Of a stretch of 64,000 nt of DNA, positions 1 to 6,795 are shown piece by piece (the first letter of the stretch is position 1; the number at the start of each line of letters is the position of its first letter). The DNA comes from Bordetella flabilis (GTDB lineage Bacteria; Pseudomonadota; Gammaproteobacteria; Burkholderiales; Burkholderiaceae_B): positions 3,720,001-3,784,000 of the forward strand of contig NZ_CP016172.1 of assembly GCF_001676725.1 (NCBI RefSeq), read 5' to 3'. The notes under the pieces were generated by a model that was given only the letters and a program-made list of their open reading frames with translations, was not told the DNA's origin and made no database searches. The position numbers were made by a program, and so were the translations under genes.

Positions 1-167
1 CTCAGGCTGACGCCGTACTGCCGTCGCAGATCGTCCAGGCGCAACTTCGCCCCCGGCGCGAAACTGCCTTCGAGGATGGCGGCGCGCACTTGAATGGCCA
101 CGGAGGCGGTCAGCGAAGGGCCGACCTCGGCGTGCGGCTCCGTGGGCGCTTGCGGCAGGGTCTTCAT
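1..167 (-). CDS. GntR-family transcriptional regulator, N-terminal part (cut by window edge)
   Basis: Reading leftward from the ATG at 165-167, the first 55 codons are visible and the gene runs off the window. The peptide has a short variable tail, then the start of a GntR winged helix: an AIQVRAAILEGSFAPGAKLR stretch followed by LDDLRRQYGVS, as in FadR/FCD-type GntR regulators of catabolic genes. It is divergent to the decarboxylase-like/amidohydrolase/Bug unit starting at 317, so it probably controls that unit. The effector domain lies outside the window, so the subfamily and ligand cannot be named. Confidence 0.8.
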   Translation of the reverse strand, partial: MKTLPQAPTEPHAEVGPSLTASVAIQVRAAILEGSFAPGAKLRLDDLRRQYGVSL

Positions 168-210
168 GTGCGGGGTGGGTAAGGCATGGCGGGATTCTAC
201 TGCTTCGGAC

Positions 211-275
211 GACTAATCGATATACTCGTAAAAATCGATTTTCCTGTTGACTTCGATTTCCACTTGGCTAAAGAT
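211..275 (+). promoter_or_regulatory. Divergent control region between the GntR gene and the catabolic unit
   Basis: Two copies of AATCGAT lie at 215-221 and 233-239 around an AT-rich stretch, a pattern expected of a GntR operator. A possible promoter toward 317 is TTGACT at 247-252, with TAAAGA at 269-274 after a 16-base spacer. The -35 is good and the -10 weak. AGGAG at 304-308 is the ribosome binding site for the gene at 317. The operator role is inferred from position only. Confidence 0.4.
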
Positions 276-316
276 GGGCGCTCCCGCCGCAAGGCCGCCG
301 TACACAGGAGTGCTTC

Positions 317-763
317 ATGTCCGCAGCCCGCATCGACCTCGACATCGCCCGCCAGGCCATGGGCGCCCCGCACGACAGCATGGGCGAACTGGCGCAGTCA
401 TACCGGGCGCTGCTCGGCTATCTTCCGCCACGCGTCGAATCGCGCCTGTCGGTTACCGGCGCGCTCGATCCCAAGCTGGTGCGGATGCAGGAAGAGATAC
501 GCGCCCACGCCATGAACCCGGCCTGCTTCGATGCCAAGACCGCGCAACTCATGATTTTCGGAATGCTGATGGTCGAGCTGAGCGATGCCGCCACCATTCA
601 TGGCATCGCGGCGCGGCGAGCCGGCGCAAGCTGGGAAGAGATGCAGGCCGTGGTCAGCATGGCCTATCTTTTCCGGGGCGTGTCGGCCGCCAACCGCGGC
701 GCCGAGATCCTGGCCCGCATCGCCGAGCGCGAGGCCCAGGCCACCGCCGGCACGTCGAACTGA
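317..763 (+). CDS. Carboxymuconolactone decarboxylase (CMD/AhpD-fold) family protein
   Basis: A 148-residue all-helical protein with the CMD signature region around residues 85-110, ending in a TIHGIAARRAGAS-type helix with the conserved histidine. The paired cysteines (CxxC) used by AhpD-type peroxidase members are absent; the equivalent stretch reads SDAATIHG. A redox role is therefore unlikely, and a decarboxylase or other non-redox role is more plausible. The start is fixed by AGGAG at 304-308. The next gene begins 20 bases downstream and encodes an amidohydrolase, so the pair probably acts in one ring-cleavage or lactone pathway. The exact substrate is unknown. Confidence 0.8.
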   Translation: MSAARIDLDIARQAMGAPHDSMGELAQSYRALLGYLPPRVESRLSVTGALDPKLVRMQEEIRAHAMNPACFDAKTAQLMIFGMLMVELSDAATIHGIAARRAGASWEEMQAVVSMAYLFRGVSAANRGAEILARIAEREAQATAGTSN

Positions 764-782
764 ACCACACGGGACGCTTGCC

Positions 783-1643
783 ATGCACGCCTGCCCCGGC
801 CCAGACCGCAATACCCGCAAGCCACGCTTTCGCATGCCACCCAATGCCTGCGATTGCCACGCCCATATCTTCGGCCCGGCACACCGGTTTCCATATTCGC
901 CCCAGCGCAGCTATACCCCGGAAGACTGCACGGTGGAGGATTACGAGAAACTGCTTGCCACGCTGGGCATCGACCGCGCCGTCATCGTGCATGGCGGCGC
1001 GCACGGCACCGACAATGCCGCCACGCTGGACGCGCTGCGCCGCATGGGGCCGCGCGCACGCGGGGTCGCCGTCATCCCGCCAGGACGGCCGCTGGCCGAG
1101 CGCGAGACCATGCATCGATTGGGTATGCGGGGCTACCGCATGTCGACGGTGGTGGGCGGCGGCGTGGGCTTCGACGCCTTCGACGCCCTGGCCGGGGAAG
1201 CGCGCGAAATGGGCTGGCACCTGGTCCTGCATTTCCGCAATTCCGCTGAGCTCGTCGAACTGGCGCCGCGCCTGCGGGCGCAGCAGGTCGATGTGGTCCT
1301 GGACCACCTGGCGCGTATCCGTGCCGAGGAAGGTGTCGACAGCCCGGCCTTCCATGCGTTGTCGGCGCTGATGGACAGTGGCCGCGTATGGATCAAGCTG
1401 GCCAGCCTCTATCGGTTGTCGAACGAACCTTATCCGCATGCGGACATGCTGCCCATGATCCATGCCGTCGCGCAGCGCTGGCCCGATCGCATCATCTGGG
1501 GCAGCAACTGGCCGCATCCGATCTGCGACGTCGCCATGCCGAACGACGGCGATCTGGTGGACCTGATCCCGCTGTGGGTGCCGGACGCGGCGGTGCAGCA
1601 GAAGATGCTGGTGTCCAACCCGGCCGCGCTTTACGGGTTCTGA
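783..1643 (+). CDS. Metal-dependent amidohydrolase (amidohydrolase 2 / LigI-like lactonase family)
   Basis: A 286-residue TIM-barrel hydrolase. The DCHAHIFGP motif near the N-terminus supplies the HxH metal ligands, and WGSNWPHP near the C-terminus is typical of the amidohydrolase 2 family, which includes 2-pyrone-4,6-dicarboxylate lactonase. The ATG at 783 is chosen because it places the HxH motif about 25 residues in; the reading frame is open further upstream, but that part overlaps the preceding gene. It follows the CMD-like gene by 20 bases, and the Bug receptor gene comes next. Likely cytoplasmic hydrolysis of a lactone or dicarboxylate from aromatic breakdown; the substrate is inferred, not shown. 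Confidence 0.85.
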   Translation: MHACPGPDRNTRKPRFRMPPNACDCHAHIFGPAHRFPYSPQRSYTPEDCTVEDYEKLLATLGIDRAVIVHGGAHGTDNAATLDALRRMGPRARGVAVIPPGRPLAERETMHRLGMRGYRMSTVVGGGVGFDAFDALAGEAREMGWHLVLHFRNSAELVELAPRLRAQQVDVVLDHLARIRAEEGVDSPAFHALSALMDSGRVWIKLASLYRLSNEPYPHADMLPMIHAVAQRWPDRIIWGSNWPHPICDVAMPNDGDLVDLIPLWVPDAAVQQKMLVSNPAALYGF

Positions 1644-1680
1644 CGGCGGCCGCGGGGGTATCGGCCGCGCGATGCGGCAA

Positions 1681-1694
1681 CGATATCGATATCG
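1681..1694. repeat. 14-bp perfect palindrome CGATATCGATATCG
   Basis: A self-complementary 14-mer sits between the amidohydrolase gene and the Bug gene, 40 bases ahead of the CAA tract. It could be an operator for an internal promoter of the Bug gene or a small hairpin in the joint transcript. Confidence 0.5.
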
Positions 1695-1734
1695 ACATCG
1701 CGCTCCGCAGCGACACCCTCTACAGCGGCATCGC

Positions 1735-1782
<48 letters not shown>

Positions 1783-1823
1783 CTTCAACGACATAGAAAC
1801 ACAGGAAGGACGGAGACAAACAC

Positions 1824-2801
1824 ATGTTCAAGCAACTACGGTGCGCGGCGATGGCCGCCATCCTGGCCGGGGCGCTGCCCGCCATGCCGGCGCTGGCGGC
1901 CGAGCCCTACCCCGCGCAGACCATCACCATGATCGTGCCTTTTCCGCCCGGCGGCACCACCGATGTGGTCGCGCGCGTACTGGCGGAAAAACTCGGGCCG
2001 ATCCTGAAGCAAACGGTGATCGTGGAAAACCGCCAGGGCGCGGGCGGCAATGTGGGCGCGGCGTATGTCGCGCGGGCCAAGCCGGACGGCTATACCCTGC
2101 TGGTGTCCAGCGCCGGTCCGTTGAGCATCAACCAGCAGCTGTATGCCAGCCCCGGCTACGATCCCATCAAGGATTTCGCGCCGGTATCGCTGCTGGCATC
2201 CGTGCCCATCATGCTGGTGGCCAACGTGAACGCGCCCTTCAAGACGGTGCCCGAACTGATCGCATACGCCAAACAGCATCCGGGCCGTGTCGCCTATGGC
2301 TCGCAGGGCAGCGGGACCACCAGCCACCTGACCATGGAATTGCTCAAGCTGGATGCCGGCGTCGATATGCAGCACATACCGTATCGCGGCAGCGCGCCCG
2401 CCGCCACGGACCTGATCGGCGGCCAGATCCAGGTGATGTTCGACAACTCCCCCACCACCTATCCGCAGGTCAAGGCTGGGACGATGCGGCCGCTGGGCGT
2501 CGCCTCCACGCAGCGGCTGCCCAGCATGCAGGATATCCCCGCCATCGCCGAAACGATTCCGGGGTTCGAATCCGATGCCTGGTTCGGACTGGTGGCCCCG
2601 GCCCGGACGCCGGCCGATGTCATCACCAGGTTGAATGCCGCCGTGCGCCAGGTACTGGCAGACCCCGCCGTGATCGCGCGCTTCAAGGAAGTCGGTGTCG
2701 ATCTGGTCAGCGACACGCCGCAGGAGTTCCAGCGCTTCATCCAGGCTGAAGTGGAGAAGTGGGGCAAGATCATCAAGGCGACGAATCTGAAACTGGGGTA
2801 G
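1824..2801 (+). CDS. Bug family tripartite tricarboxylate transporter substrate-binding protein (TctC-like)
   Basis: A 325-residue periplasmic binding protein. It starts with a clear signal peptide (about 26 residues, cleavage after PALAA). A PYPAQTITMIVPFPPGG-type beginning of the mature protein and a VENRQGAGGNVGA motif are hallmarks of Bordetella Bug receptors. These bind carboxylated ligands for a TctAB permease; no permease gene is adjacent, as is usual for orphan Bug proteins. The start is set by AGGAAGGA/GGAG at 1803-1815. The neighbouring amidohydrolase suggests the ligand is the same acid that the cluster degrades. Confidence 0.93.
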   Translation: MFKQLRCAAMAAILAGALPAMPALAAEPYPAQTITMIVPFPPGGTTDVVARVLAEKLGPILKQTVIVENRQGAGGNVGAAYVARAKPDGYTLLVSSAGPLSINQQLYASPGYDPIKDFAPVSLLASVPIMLVANVNAPFKTVPELIAYAKQHPGRVAYGSQGSGTTSHLTMELLKLDAGVDMQHIPYRGSAPAATDLIGGQIQVMFDNSPTTYPQVKAGTMRPLGVASTQRLPSMQDIPAIAETIPGFESDAWFGLVAPARTPADVITRLNAAVRQVLADPAVIARFKEVGVDLVSDTPQEFQRFIQAEVEKWGKIIKATNLKLG

Positions 2802-2855
2802 GCAGGGCCTTGGACCAAGCTGGCTGGAACATGCCGTCGGCCCGCAGGCAGGAAC

Positions 2856-3671
2856 TCAATCGTCGTGCGTTTCGTGTACCGCCGCGGCCCCGCGCTTCCA
2901 ATAGCTGGATGCCCGGATGCGAGACTTGTCGACGCCGCGTTCCTGCACCATCACCTGCCGCACGGCGCGGGATGCGGCGGACTCGGCCGCGGCCCACACG
3001 TATCCTTGGCCTGGCGGCAATTCGACCTCGCGGCATGCCTGTTCCAGCAGGGCAGCATCGCCCGCTTCGGCGCCGTTGCGATGCAGCCAGCGCACGCTGA
3101 TGCCGTCATGCGCGTCCAGCGGAAGCTGGGCGCTTGCATCGGCGACCTCCAGCAGCGCAATGGCGCGCGTGCCGGGCGGCAATTCTTCGAGCCGGCGCGC
3201 GATGGCCGGCAAGGCGGTCTCGTCGCCGACCAATAGATGCCAGTCATAGCCGGTGGGCACCACGAAGGAGCCGCGCGGGCCGCCCACGCCGATGTACTGG
3301 CCGGGTTGCGCCTGCGCCGCCCACGTCGAGGCCGGGCCGTCGCCATGCAGGACGAAATCGATATCGAGTTCGTTGGTATCCGCATCGTAGCGACGCGGTG
3401 TGTAGTCGCGCGCGGCCGGGCGCGGCACGCCGGGCGGCATCGTGATGCCGTCGGGCCCCGCCGTGGGCAGGACGGGGCGGACCTGCCCCGGACCCGGGAA
3501 AAACACCTTGACGTGATCGTCGAACGAGGCCGAGACAAAGCCGCGCAAGTCATCGCCCGTCAGGGTGACCCGCAGCAATTGGGGAGACAGGCGTTGCGTG
3601 CGCAGGACTTCGAGCATGCGCATCTTCAATTCATGGCGCACGCGTTGTACGGCAAGATCGGGTCGGGTCAT
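2856..3671 (-). CDS. yqjH: Siderophore-interacting protein, NADPH-dependent ferric-chelate reductase (YqjH/ViuB family)
   Basis: A 271-residue FAD-binding reductase of the siderophore-interacting family. It has an N-terminal FAD barrel with the RxYTPRRY motif (around 105-112) and the DFVLHGDGPASTWA motif. The C-terminal SIP domain carries GDETALPAIARRLE and ends in GYVWAAAES plus a Y/W-K-R segment. It releases iron from ferric siderophores in the cytoplasm using NAD(P)H. Its ATG overlaps the stop of the PadR gene (ATGA at 3668-3671), so the two are translationally coupled. In E. coli the homologue yqjH is repressed by YqjI; the same regulatory pair is seen here, but co-directional instead of divergent. 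Confidence 0.9.
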   Translation of the reverse strand: MTRPDLAVQRVRHELKMRMLEVLRTQRLSPQLLRVTLTGDDLRGFVSASFDDHVKVFFPGPGQVRPVLPTAGPDGITMPPGVPRPAARDYTPRRYDADTNELDIDFVLHGDGPASTWAAQAQPGQYIGVGGPRGSFVVPTGYDWHLLVGDETALPAIARRLEELPPGTRAIALLEVADASAQLPLDAHDGISVRWLHRNGAEAGDAALLEQACREVELPPGQGYVWAAAESAASRAVRQVMVQERGVDKSRIRASSYWKRGAAAVHETHDD

Positions 3672-4345
3672 TGATTGTTCTCGATGTCGGCAAGCGCGCG
3701 GGCCAGGATGGCGGCGATACGGCGTTGCTCGGTGGGACTGGCGTCGGCACGCTGCATCAGGGCCTGCTTCAGCGCCTGGCGGACCTGGACGTATTCGGGC
3801 ACCCAGCCGGTGGCCAGGTCTTCGCCTTCGGGACCGGTTTGCAGCGGTTCGCCCGACCAGGCCCGGCGCATCCATTCCATCTTGCGCGAGATGTGCTTGA
3901 GCTTGGCGAACAGCAAGGCCAGCCGGTCGCGGTTGGCGTCCAGGTGGGCACGGCCGGCGTCGGACAGGTGATAGCGCTTCTTGCTGCCTTCCAGCTCGAC
4001 GGTGGCGTAGCCGAGTTCTTCCATATAGGTCAGCGCCGGGTAGACCATGCCGGGGCTGGGTGTATAGAACCCGTTGCTGAGCCCGCCCAGGGCCTTGATC
4101 AGCTCGTAGCCGTGGCTGGGATTCTTTTCCAGGATGCCGAGCAGCATCAGTTGCAGGTCGTCCGCGCCGAATTTGCGGCCACGCGTCCAGCCGTGACCGT
4201 CGCCCGCGTCGTCGTCCCCTGAATGGCCATGGTGGCCGTGCCCACCGCCCCGGCCGGGACCGGGGCCGGGGCGGCCCATGGCCTCGTGACGCATGCGCGC
4301 CGGATGGGCGCCATACGGCCTTGGAAAATGATGCATGAAATGCAT
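3668..4345 (-). CDS. yqjI: PadR-family metal-responsive regulator, YqjI/NfeR type
   Basis: A 225-residue repressor. The first 52 residues are rich in His, Gly and Asp (HGHHGHSGDDDAGDGHG near 35-51), a metal-binding tail. A PadR winged helix follows, with DLQLMLLGILEKNPSHGYEL and YTPSPGMVYPALTYMEE, very close in pattern to E. coli YqjI, and then a C-terminal helical dimerisation region. YqjI loses DNA binding when it takes up nickel and controls the ferric reductase gene yqjH; that gene follows here with a 4-base overlap. The start is set by AAGGAG about 5 bases upstream. The operator and promoter lie immediately upstream, so autoregulation is expected. Confidence 0.92.
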   Translation of the reverse strand: MHFMHHFPRPYGAHPARMRHEAMGRPGPGPGRGGGHGHHGHSGDDDAGDGHGWTRGRKFGADDLQLMLLGILEKNPSHGYELIKALGGLSNGFYTPSPGMVYPALTYMEELGYATVELEGSKKRYHLSDAGRAHLDANRDRLALLFAKLKHISRKMEWMRRAWSGEPLQTGPEGEDLATGWVPEYVQVRQALKQALMQRADASPTEQRRIAAILARALADIENNQ

Positions 4346-4368
4346 GCTGGCTCCTTGTCTGGCTATGT

Positions 4369-4406
4369 ATCGTACGATCTATATCTTAAGATCTATATCG
4401 TACGAT
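4369..4406. promoter_or_regulatory. Triple palindromic operator upstream of yqjI-yqjH
   Basis: Three perfect 10-bp palindromes stand in a row: ATCGTACGAT (4369-4378), ATCTTAAGAT (4383-4392) and ATCGTACGAT (4397-4406). Each pair is separated by the same tetramer CTAT, so their centres are exactly 14 bp apart. The third is extended to a 16-bp perfect palindrome (4394-4409). The array lies 24-61 bases ahead of the yqjI start and overlaps its likely -10 element. It is the natural binding site for the PadR regulator encoded downstream. Confidence 0.85.
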
Positions 4407-4430
4407 ATACACCAGTGCCTGTAGTGTCAA
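4402..4430 (-). promoter_or_regulatory. Probable sigma-70 promoter of yqjI-yqjH
   Basis: On the minus strand a perfect TTGACA (-35, complement of 4425-4430) is followed by a 17-base spacer and TATCGT (-10, complement of 4402-4407). The -10 falls inside the third operator palindrome, so regulator binding would block RNA polymerase. Confidence 0.65.
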
Positions 4431-4586
4431 CGGATTTTTTGGCATCCCTTCGCCTCGTGCATGCCATGGCGGGAACCGCCGCATGACCGCCCTGGCCGGC
4501 GCGCGAGCAGGGATTCACTTCCAGGGGAACTGCGCTGTGGGGGACCGATTCCCCTGCCTGGAGGAAAGGCCAGCGCGCTTTTTTTA

Positions 4587-4602
4587 CTGTATATTCATAC
4601 AG
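4587..4602. promoter_or_regulatory. LexA (SOS) box
   Basis: CTGTATATTCATACAG matches the CTGT-N8-ACAG LexA consensus exactly, with an AT-rich centre. It lies 57 bases ahead of imuA, the position expected for SOS control of the imuA-imuB-dnaE2 cassette. Confidence 0.92.
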
Positions 4603-4613
4603 CATAAACTCCT

Positions 4614-4640
4614 CGCCCGGCGCTCACCCGCCGGGCGTTT
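4614..4640 (+). terminator. Hairpin with short T run in the imuA leader (possible attenuator)
   Basis: CGCCCGGCG (4614-4622) and CGCCGGGCG (4629-4637) form a perfect 9-bp GC-rich stem with a 6-base loop, followed by TTT. It lies between the LexA box and the imuA start at 4659, inside the expected transcript. The U run is short, so termination would be weak or factor-dependent. Confidence 0.45.
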
Positions 4641-4658
4641 CCGCCTTATTCCCACCCC

Positions 4659-5384
4659 ATGCCGACGCCCGCCGTCCTGCTGCCCGAGCAAATCCATCCC
4701 GCCCTATGGCGGGGGACGCAGCTCGCCCACGCCGCTCGGGCCGTGGTGCCGACCGGCCATGCGGAACTGACGCGTGAACTGCCTGGCGGCGGCTGGCCGT
4801 CCGGCGCGCTGAACGAACTCCTGCTGCCCCGGCCTGGCATCGGGGAGATGCGGCTGCTGCAGCCGGCCCTGCGCACGCTGGACGGCCAGGGCAGCATCGT
4901 GCTGGTGCAACCTCCCTGCATTCCCCATATCGCCGCCTGGCGCAGTTGGGGTCTGGATCCGGCACGGCTGCTGTGGGTGAACCCCGCACGGCCCGCCGAT
5001 GCCTTGTGGGCCGCGGAACAGGTCTTGAAGAATGGCAGTTGCGCCGCCCTGCTGTGCTGGCTGCCCCAAGTCCGGCCGGAATCCCTGCGGCGGCTGCACC
5101 TGGCCGCGCAAGGCGGGCAGACGCTGTTTTTCTGCCTGCGTCCGGCCCGCGCGGCCGGCCAGGCTTCGCCCGCACCGCTGCGGCTGGCGCTGGCCTCGAC
5201 CCACGGCGGATTGAAGGTGGACATTGTCAAGCGCCGCGGACCGGTCTGCGGCCATTCCCTTTTCATCGCGCTGGAAACGCCCCGGCCCGCGCGTGTCATC
5301 ACGACTCCTGCCCATGCAACTCTGGATCGCCGTCTACCTGCCGCGGCTGGCGCTGGACGCCCTGCACCCGCCCTGGCCGCTTGA
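4659..5384 (+). CDS. imuA: ImuA, SOS mutagenesis cassette protein (RecA/SulA-like)
   Basis: A 241-residue protein of the ImuA family. The IHPALWRG start, the TGHAELTRELPGGGWPSGALNELL segment and the GSIVLVQPP region are typical, and it shares the RecA-like fold without a full Walker A. ImuA works with ImuB and DnaE2 in damage-induced translesion synthesis. It begins 57 bases after the LexA box and its end overlaps imuB by 71 bases, so the two are co-translated. No lexA2 gene stands in front, unlike some cassettes. Confidence 0.9.
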   Translation: MPTPAVLLPEQIHPALWRGTQLAHAARAVVPTGHAELTRELPGGGWPSGALNELLLPRPGIGEMRLLQPALRTLDGQGSIVLVQPPCIPHIAAWRSWGLDPARLLWVNPARPADALWAAEQVLKNGSCAALLCWLPQVRPESLRRLHLAAQGGQTLFFCLRPARAAGQASPAPLRLALASTHGGLKVDIVKRRGPVCGHSLFIALETPRPARVITTPAHATLDRRLPAAAGAGRPAPALAA

Positions 5385-6789
5385 CGCCACGGCCTGCGCG
5401 GTGGTCGAGCACGAATGCGTCATGGCCCTGACGCCGGACGCCGCACGCCATGGCATCAAGCCGGGCATGCGCCGCGCCGGCGCCTCGGCCCTGGCGCCGC
5501 ACGCCATCCTGCTCGATCGCAATGTCGCCGCCGAACAGGCCACGCTGGAAGGCGCCGCCCTGGCCCTGCTGCAATACACGCCAGAAGTCGCCCTGGGTGG
5601 ACCGGACAGCCTGTTGATGAACGTCGGCGCCAGCCTGCGCGTGTTCGGAGGACCGCGTGCGCTGGCGCGCCGTGTCGACGCCACCCTGCGGGCCTTGCAA
5701 CTGCAAGCCCGCCTGGGCATGGCCTGCACCGCCGGCGGGGCGTGGCTGCTGGCTAGCCGCCCCGATGCGCCCGTGAGCCGTACCGGCCCCCGCCATGCCC
5801 TGGCCTTGCCCCGCCTGGCGCGCCGCCTGGATGCCCTGCCCTGCGCCTTGCTGCCGCAGGCACGGCCTTACCTGGACTGGCTGCACGGCATCGGGTGCCG
5901 CCAGCTGGGCATGCTGCGCCGCTTGCCCCGCGCGGGCTTGCAGCGCCGCTGCGGACCCGCGCTGCTGAAGGTGCTGGATGCGGCCTATGGCCACGCGCCG
6001 GAAGTCCATGCCTGGGTGGTGGCGCCCTTGCGATTCCAGCGCCGTTTCGAATTGATCGAGCGCATCGAGCATACCGACGCCGTGCTGGCGGTGGCCCGCA
6101 AGCTGGTGGAACAAATGAGCGGCTGGCTGATGGCGCGCCAGCGCGCCGTGCCGCGCCTGCGGCTATTGCTGGAACACGAACGCGGCCGCCACGCCTGTGC
6201 GCCGACGCCGCTGGAACTGACGCTGGCCGAACCGGCCTGGCAGCCCGCCCACCTGCTGGGCCTGCTGCGCGAACGCCTGGGGCGCATGACATTGCAGGCG
6301 CCCGTTGTCGCCGTGGTGCTGGATGCGCCGGACACCGTGCCCCAGCCGGCCGCCAACACCACGCTGTTTCCCGAACCGGGCCAGGCCGTGGTCGAACGCG
6401 CCCGCCTGCTGGACCTGCTCACGGCGCGCCTGGGGGCCGACCGGGTGCTGCGCCCCCATCCCGCGGCCGACCATCGGCCTGAAGTGGCCAACCGCTGGAC
6501 GGGCGTACACGACAAAACCCCTGGCGCCGAACCCATGCCGGAACTGGACCGGCCGTTCTGGCTGCTCAGTCCGCCGCAGCCCCTGAAGGTGCGGCGGGAC
6601 CAGCCCGTGTATGGCACGCCGCTGACCCTGGTGCGCGGGCCGGAACGCATCGAAAGCGGCTGGTGGGACGAGGCCGCCGCCGTGCGCGATTATTTCGTGG
6701 CCGAGGACGCGGGGGCGGCCCGCTACTGGATCTATCGCGAACGCGGCGCGGCGGACCCGCGCTGGTACCTGCACGGGCTGTATGCCTGA
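5314..6789 (+). CDS. imuB: ImuB, Y-family polymerase-like protein of the mutasome
   Basis: A 491-residue protein starting MQLWIAVYLPRLALDAL. This is the ImuB form of the Y-family N-terminus, in which the polymerase acidic residues are missing, so it should be catalytically inactive. ImuB bridges ImuA, DnaE2 and the sliding clamp. The NTTLFPEPG segment near residue 352 is characteristic of the family. The ATG at 5314 is preferred because it begins exactly at the conserved N-terminus and overlaps the end of imuA; the frame stays open upstream without family similarity. dnaE2 follows after 6 bases. Confidence 0.9.
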   Translation: MQLWIAVYLPRLALDALHPPWPLDATACAVVEHECVMALTPDAARHGIKPGMRRAGASALAPHAILLDRNVAAEQATLEGAALALLQYTPEVALGGPDSLLMNVGASLRVFGGPRALARRVDATLRALQLQARLGMACTAGGAWLLASRPDAPVSRTGPRHALALPRLARRLDALPCALLPQARPYLDWLHGIGCRQLGMLRRLPRAGLQRRCGPALLKVLDAAYGHAPEVHAWVVAPLRFQRRFELIERIEHTDAVLAVARKLVEQMSGWLMARQRAVPRLRLLLEHERGRHACAPTPLELTLAEPAWQPAHLLGLLRERLGRMTLQAPVVAVVLDAPDTVPQPAANTTLFPEPGQAVVERARLLDLLTARLGADRVLRPHPAADHRPEVANRWTGVHDKTPGAEPMPELDRPFWLLSPPQPLKVRRDQPVYGTPLTLVRGPERIESGWWDEAAAVRDYFVAEDAGAARYWIYRERGAADPRWYLHGLYA

Positions 6790-6795
6790 ATCGCC

